Made by a program: the position numbers and the translations under genes
The notes under the pieces: model-generated
Told to the model about the DNA's origin: nothing
Databases searched by the model: none
Seen by the model: the letters and a program-made list of their open reading frames with translations, nothing else
From: Saprospiraceae bacterium
Lineage (GTDB): Bacteria; Bacteroidota; Bacteroidia; Chitinophagales; Saprospiraceae
Assembly: GCA_013002625.1 (NCBI GenBank)
Contig: JABDJE010000357.1
Span: forward strand, 1 to 9,466
Reading direction: 5' to 3'
DNA length: 9,466 nucleotides
Part shown: one piece after another, positions 6,489 to 9,466 of the stretch
Layout of the letters: every line of letters begins with the position of its first letter
Numbering within the stretch: the stretch's first letter is position 1

Positions 6489-7562
6489 ATGTCTACCAAA
6501 TTCAGAAAAGGTGTTCTTCATGGAGATGAAGTAACTGAATTACTAGAATATGCTAACCAGCATAATTTTGCTATCCCTGCTGTAAATGTTGTGGGTACAA
6601 ATACGGTTAATGCTTGCCTGGAAACAGCAAGAGATATTAATTCACCGATCATTATTCAGTTTTCCAATGGCGGTGCGAGTTTCTTCGCCGGTAAGGGTTT
6701 GAGCAATGATGGCCAGCAAGCTTCCATTCTTGGTGGTATATCTGGGGCACAACATATACATGCTTTGGCAGAAGCTTATGGTGTATCTGTGATTCTTCAT
6801 ACCGATCACTGTGCAAAGAAATTATTACCATGGATATCAGGCTTATTGGATGCCAGTGTAGTCCATTTTGAAAAGACTGGAACGCCATTATATTCCTCGC
6901 ATATGTTAGATTTATCCGAAGAAGCAATTGAAGAGAATCTGGATATTTGTTGCGATTATTTTACGCGTATGAATGCCATTGGCATCACCCTTGAAATGGA
7001 GCTTGGTGTAACAGGAGGAGAAGAAGATGGTGTAGACAATTCCGATGTTGACAGCTCAAAACTATACACCCAACCTGAGGAAGTGGCCTATGCCTATGAA
7101 CGATTATCCAAAATAAGCGACCGCTTCACGGTCGCTGCTGCTTTTGGAAATGTGCATGGTGTGTACAAGCCAGGGAATGTAGAACTGACACCTAAAATTC
7201 TGAAGAACTCACAGATTTACGTAAAAGACAAATTTGGTTTGGACAGCGATCAACCTATTCGATTTGTATTTCATGGAGGGTCGGGTTCAAGCACAGAGGA
7301 GATCAGAGAAGCAATTGATTACGGTGTTGTTAAGATGAATATCGATACCGATTTGCAATGGGCTTACTGGACTGGCGTCAGAGATTATTATGAAGCGAAA
7401 AAAGGATATATGCAATCTCAGATTGGTAATCCTGATGGAGATGATATTCCGAATAAAAAGGTTTATGATCCGCGTAAATGGTTGAGAGAAGGAGAGGGGA
7501 GCTTCAAAAAACGACTGGTAAAAGCCTTCGAAGATTTGAATTGCATTAATAAGGCGGTATAA
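6489..7562 (+). CDS. fbaA: Class II fructose-1,6-bisphosphate aldolase (class IIA)
   Basis: A 357-residue zinc enzyme that interconverts fructose 1,6-bisphosphate with glyceraldehyde 3-phosphate and dihydroxyacetone phosphate in glycolysis and gluconeogenesis. HTDHCAK at 104-110 carries the catalytic Asp106 and zinc ligand His107. GGEEDGVDN (176-184) is the class IIA catalytic loop. NVHGVYKPGN (221-230) and FHGGSGSS (261-268) carry the other zinc His residues (223, 262) and phosphate-binding residues. KMNIDTDLQ at 282-290 closes the barrel. Length matches the E. coli-type IIA enzyme of about 359 residues. The frame is open back to an ATG at 6432 inside trxB, but the ATG at 6489 gives the conserved N-terminus (MSTKFRKGV) without overlap. 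It follows trxB by 19 bases and ends one base before the convergent dnaG stop. Confidence 0.95.
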   Translation: MSTKFRKGVLHGDEVTELLEYANQHNFAIPAVNVVGTNTVNACLETARDINSPIIIQFSNGGASFFAGKGLSNDGQQASILGGISGAQHIHALAEAYGVSVILHTDHCAKKLLPWISGLLDASVVHFEKTGTPLYSSHMLDLSEEAIEENLDICCDYFTRMNAIGITLEMELGVTGGEEDGVDNSDVDSSKLYTQPEEVAYAYERLSKISDRFTVAAAFGNVHGVYKPGNVELTPKILKNSQIYVKDKFGLDSDQPIRFVFHGGSGSSTEEIREAIDYGVVKMNIDTDLQWAYWTGVRDYYEAKKGYMQSQIGNPDGDDIPNKKVYDPRKWLREGEGSFKKRLVKAFEDLNCINKAV

Positions 7563-7571
7563 GCTAGCTTA
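7560..7571. other. 12-base palindrome carrying both convergent stop codons (fba/dnaG)
   Basis: TAAGCTAGCTTA is perfectly self-complementary. Its first three bases are the aldolase TAA, and its bases 7564-7566 are the reverse complement of the dnaG TAG. Without a proper loop or T-run it is not a convincing terminator. Confidence 0.4.
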
Positions 7572-9466
7572 CTACGGTTCCCAATTGACTGGCTACAATT
7601 TTTTTCTCTTCTGATAGCTGTTTATGTGCTTTTAGATTCAATTGTAGTTCTTCCAGTTTATTTTCTTTAGCCAATTGGTTGATGCGTTGTTGGAGTTTTT
7701 CCAACACAGCCCGTATCTTTTTATGCTTAAACCTGAGAATTGCCTGAAAGCTGTCTCGATAATAGTTTTCTTCCGGCATCTTCTGGGTTTGCAAATACAC
7801 ACCTTTATCTTCCCAATTCGCATATTGATACGGCGATTGTAAATTATCTATTGCAAACTTTTGTACTTCAGAATTGGAGTGATTTATAAAAAAATTGTTC
7901 AAGGTCTGAGCAGGATCTTTACGTTCTACCCATTTAAATCCTTCTTCGATTATCGTTCTGTACAATCCGTTGTCAAAATAATCGATCACCTCATGAATAT
8001 TGGTTAAAATAAACTCAGCGACCACAATTTTATTACCATCCGGGTCAGTAATCTCTTTATCTCCGGCATTGATGACTATGCGCGCCAGGTCCTGTTCTTG
8101 GTAGACGTCAGACTGTACTTCGACCTTTGGAGCCTGCTGGTGAAAAATTGAATCTTCAGGCAGTTCATCTATTTCATTATAGGGTTGCGCGCCACTGGCC
8201 GCGATCTCTTGACGTTCCTGTCTTTCTTTTTGAACTCGCTTTTGGCGAATATTTTCCTTGATGACCTTATTGACTTCACGCACTAATATTTGCTCGTCAA
8301 TTTGCATGGATTGCGCGCATTGCCGAACGTATAAAGATCGCTTGATTGGATCCCGCAGCAGCGCTATGCTTGCAATAATATCACCGATGAGTTTGGACTT
8401 CTTAATTGGATCATCACCGGCTTCTTCAAGCAATAAATCCATTTTAAAATAAATGAAATCTTTGGCATTGGTTTCGAGGTATTCCTTAAACTTAGAAGCA
8501 CCTGATGATTTTATAAATGAATCCGGATCTTCACCCTCAGGCAATAAGACTAGCTTAACATTCATGTCATTTTCCAACACAATATCTAATCCACGTAAGG
8601 CAGCTTTAATCCCTGCAGCATCACCATCATATAGAAAGGTGATATTTTCAGTATAGCGCTTCACAAGACGCACCTGTTCAGCAGTCAATGCCGTTCCGGA
8701 TGAAGCCACCACATTGGTAATTCCGTTCTGATGCAAACTTATGACGTCGGTATAACCCTCAACGATATAACAGTTATCCTGTTTGCGAATCTCAGACTTT
8801 GCCAAATGAATAGCATAAAGGATTTTTCTTTTGTTGTAAATCGGTGTCTCTGGAGAGTTGATATACTTGGGCTGAGATTTGGAACTGGACATCGTTCGAC
8901 CGGCAAAGCCAATGATTTTGCCAGATACATTGTGAATGGGAAACATTACACGATTTCTAAAAAAATCGTAGCCTTTGGCTGATGTTAACCCCAATTCTTT
9001 GAGGTATTCCTCCTTATATTGATTTTTTAGAGCATGATCTGTGAAACTTTTACCGCTATCCAGTGCATAACCTAATCCAAACTGTTTTAATGTTTGGTCT
9101 ATAAAACCTCTTTCTTTGAAATAAGCAAGTGCGATGGCTTTGCCATCATTGGTATTGAATAAGTTGTTATTGAAATATTCGCCTGCAAATTTATTAAGCA
9201 AGTAATAACTTTCTTCAAGGTTTTTCTGTTCCTGCCACGCAGCATCATCGCCTTTGTGATCTTCTTCAAGTTCAATGTTGTATTTCTTGGCGAGGAATCT
9301 GATGGCCTCCGGAAAGGATAACTGATCATGCTCCATGATAAACTGTACAGGCCCACCCCCTTTGCCACAACCAAAGCATTTATAAATATTTTTGCTTGGA
9401 GACACTGTAAATGATGGCGTTTTTTCATCATGAAAAGGGCATAGGCCTATCATGTTAACACCACGC
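7564..9466 (-). CDS. dnaG: DNA primase DnaG (5' partial at window edge)
   Basis: The primase that makes RNA primers for replication together with the DnaB helicase. The frame stays open beyond the ATG at 9453 to the window edge with RGVN directly before MIGLCPFHDEKTPSF, the normal DnaG context. The start is therefore outside the window and roughly 30-40 residues are missing. Numbering from that Met: the CHC2-type zinc ribbon has Cys5, His8, Cys26 and Cys29; the catalytic core contains FFRNRVMFPI (164-173) and GFAGRT (182-187); the Toprim site has Glu232 (IVEGYTD), Asp276/Asp278 (LYDGDAAG) and Asp309/Asp311 (EDPDSFI). A charged linker (about 400-450) leads to a helical C-terminal region (about 455-629) that should be the DnaB-interacting domain and ends in a probable coiled coil. 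No sign of damage. It converges on the aldolase gene with one base between stops. Confidence 0.96.
   Translation of the reverse strand, partial: RGVNMIGLCPFHDEKTPSFTVSPSKNIYKCFGCGKGGGPVQFIMEHDQLSFPEAIRFLAKKYNIELEEDHKGDDAAWQEQKNLEESYYLLNKFAGEYFNNNLFNTNDGKAIALAYFKERGFIDQTLKQFGLGYALDSGKSFTDHALKNQYKEEYLKELGLTSAKGYDFFRNRVMFPIHNVSGKIIGFAGRTMSSSKSQPKYINSPETPIYNKRKILYAIHLAKSEIRKQDNCYIVEGYTDVISLHQNGITNVVASSGTALTAEQVRLVKRYTENITFLYDGDAAGIKAALRGLDIVLENDMNVKLVLLPEGEDPDSFIKSSGASKFKEYLETNAKDFIYFKMDLLLEEAGDDPIKKSKLIGDIIASIALLRDPIKRSLYVRQCAQSMQIDEQILVREVNKVIKENIRQKRVQKERQERQEIAASGAQPYNEIDELPEDSIFHQQAPKVEVQSDVYQEQDLARIVINAGDKEITDPDGNKIVVAEFILTNIHEVIDYFDNGLYRTIIEEGFKWVERKDPAQTLNNFFINHSNSEVQKFAIDNLQSPYQYANWEDKGVYLQTQKMPEENYYRDSFQAILRFKHKKIRAVLEKLQQRINQLAKENKLEELQLNLKAHKQLSEEKKIVASQLGTVVS
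7583..7605 (+). terminator. Weak possible terminator for trxB-fba inside the dnaG 3' end
   Basis: AATTG at 7583-7587 can pair with CAATT at 7596-7600 across an 8-base loop, and a run of seven T follows (7599-7605). The stem is short and AT-rich, so it would be weak. It is the only hairpin plus T-run seen shortly after the aldolase stop. It lies in coding sequence for the last residues of DnaG. Confidence 0.22.

Noticed and set aside
8258..8982. Plus-strand open frames inside dnaG
   Set aside because: They lie opposite the conserved primase catalytic core and show no family features.
1..9466. tRNA, rRNA, CRISPR arrays, insertion sequences, prophage or riboswitch
   Set aside because: No cloverleaf-like segment, spaced DNA repeats, transposase or integrase motifs, or long untranslated leader was seen; nearly every base is coding.

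Overview
The window looks like chromosomal core sequence from a member of the Bacteroidota. The evidence is a very large secreted protein ending in a type IX secretion (T9SS) type-B / CHU_C sorting domain, start codons preceded by A-rich leaders rather than Shine-Dalgarno sequences, and TATTTTTG elements that fit the Bacteroidota TAnnTTTG -7 promoter box. The style of the sorting domain is reminiscent of Saprospiria or Chitinophagia, but that finer placement is only an impression.

Layout, left to right: (1) 1-3043 (+), the C-terminal part of a huge acidic cell-surface or secreted protein, open at the left edge, made of about 11 tandem Ig/PKD-like modules plus the sorting domain; (2) 3046-3360 (-), yajC, a SecDF-associated membrane protein; (3) 3430-3930 (+), aroK, shikimate kinase; (4) 3918-5435 (-), a subtilisin-family (S8) serine protease fused to an N-terminal four-helix membrane domain; (5) 5531-6469 (+), trxB, thioredoxin reductase; (6) 6489-7562 (+), class II fructose-bisphosphate aldolase; (7) 7564-9466 (-), dnaG primase, cut at its N-terminus by the right edge. 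The region is gene-dense. Its longest gene-free stretch is about 95 bases (5436-5530). I see no tRNA, rRNA, insertion sequence, CRISPR array or prophage gene.

The strand changes at almost every gene, so the only likely operon is trxB-fba (19-base gap). The genes do not form one pathway. They are housekeeping functions (protein export, aromatic biosynthesis, thiol redox, glycolysis, replication) next to two envelope proteins. The three convergent junctions are extremely tight: 2-base gap, 13-base overlap and 1-base gap.

I found no convincing undescribed multi-gene system. The points most worth a second look are the regular Trp/Cys periodicity and the 486-residue lysine-free acidic stretch in the surface protein, the membrane-anchored subtilase with predicted periplasmic catalytic domain, and an identical promoter-like box at identical spacing before yajC and trxB.
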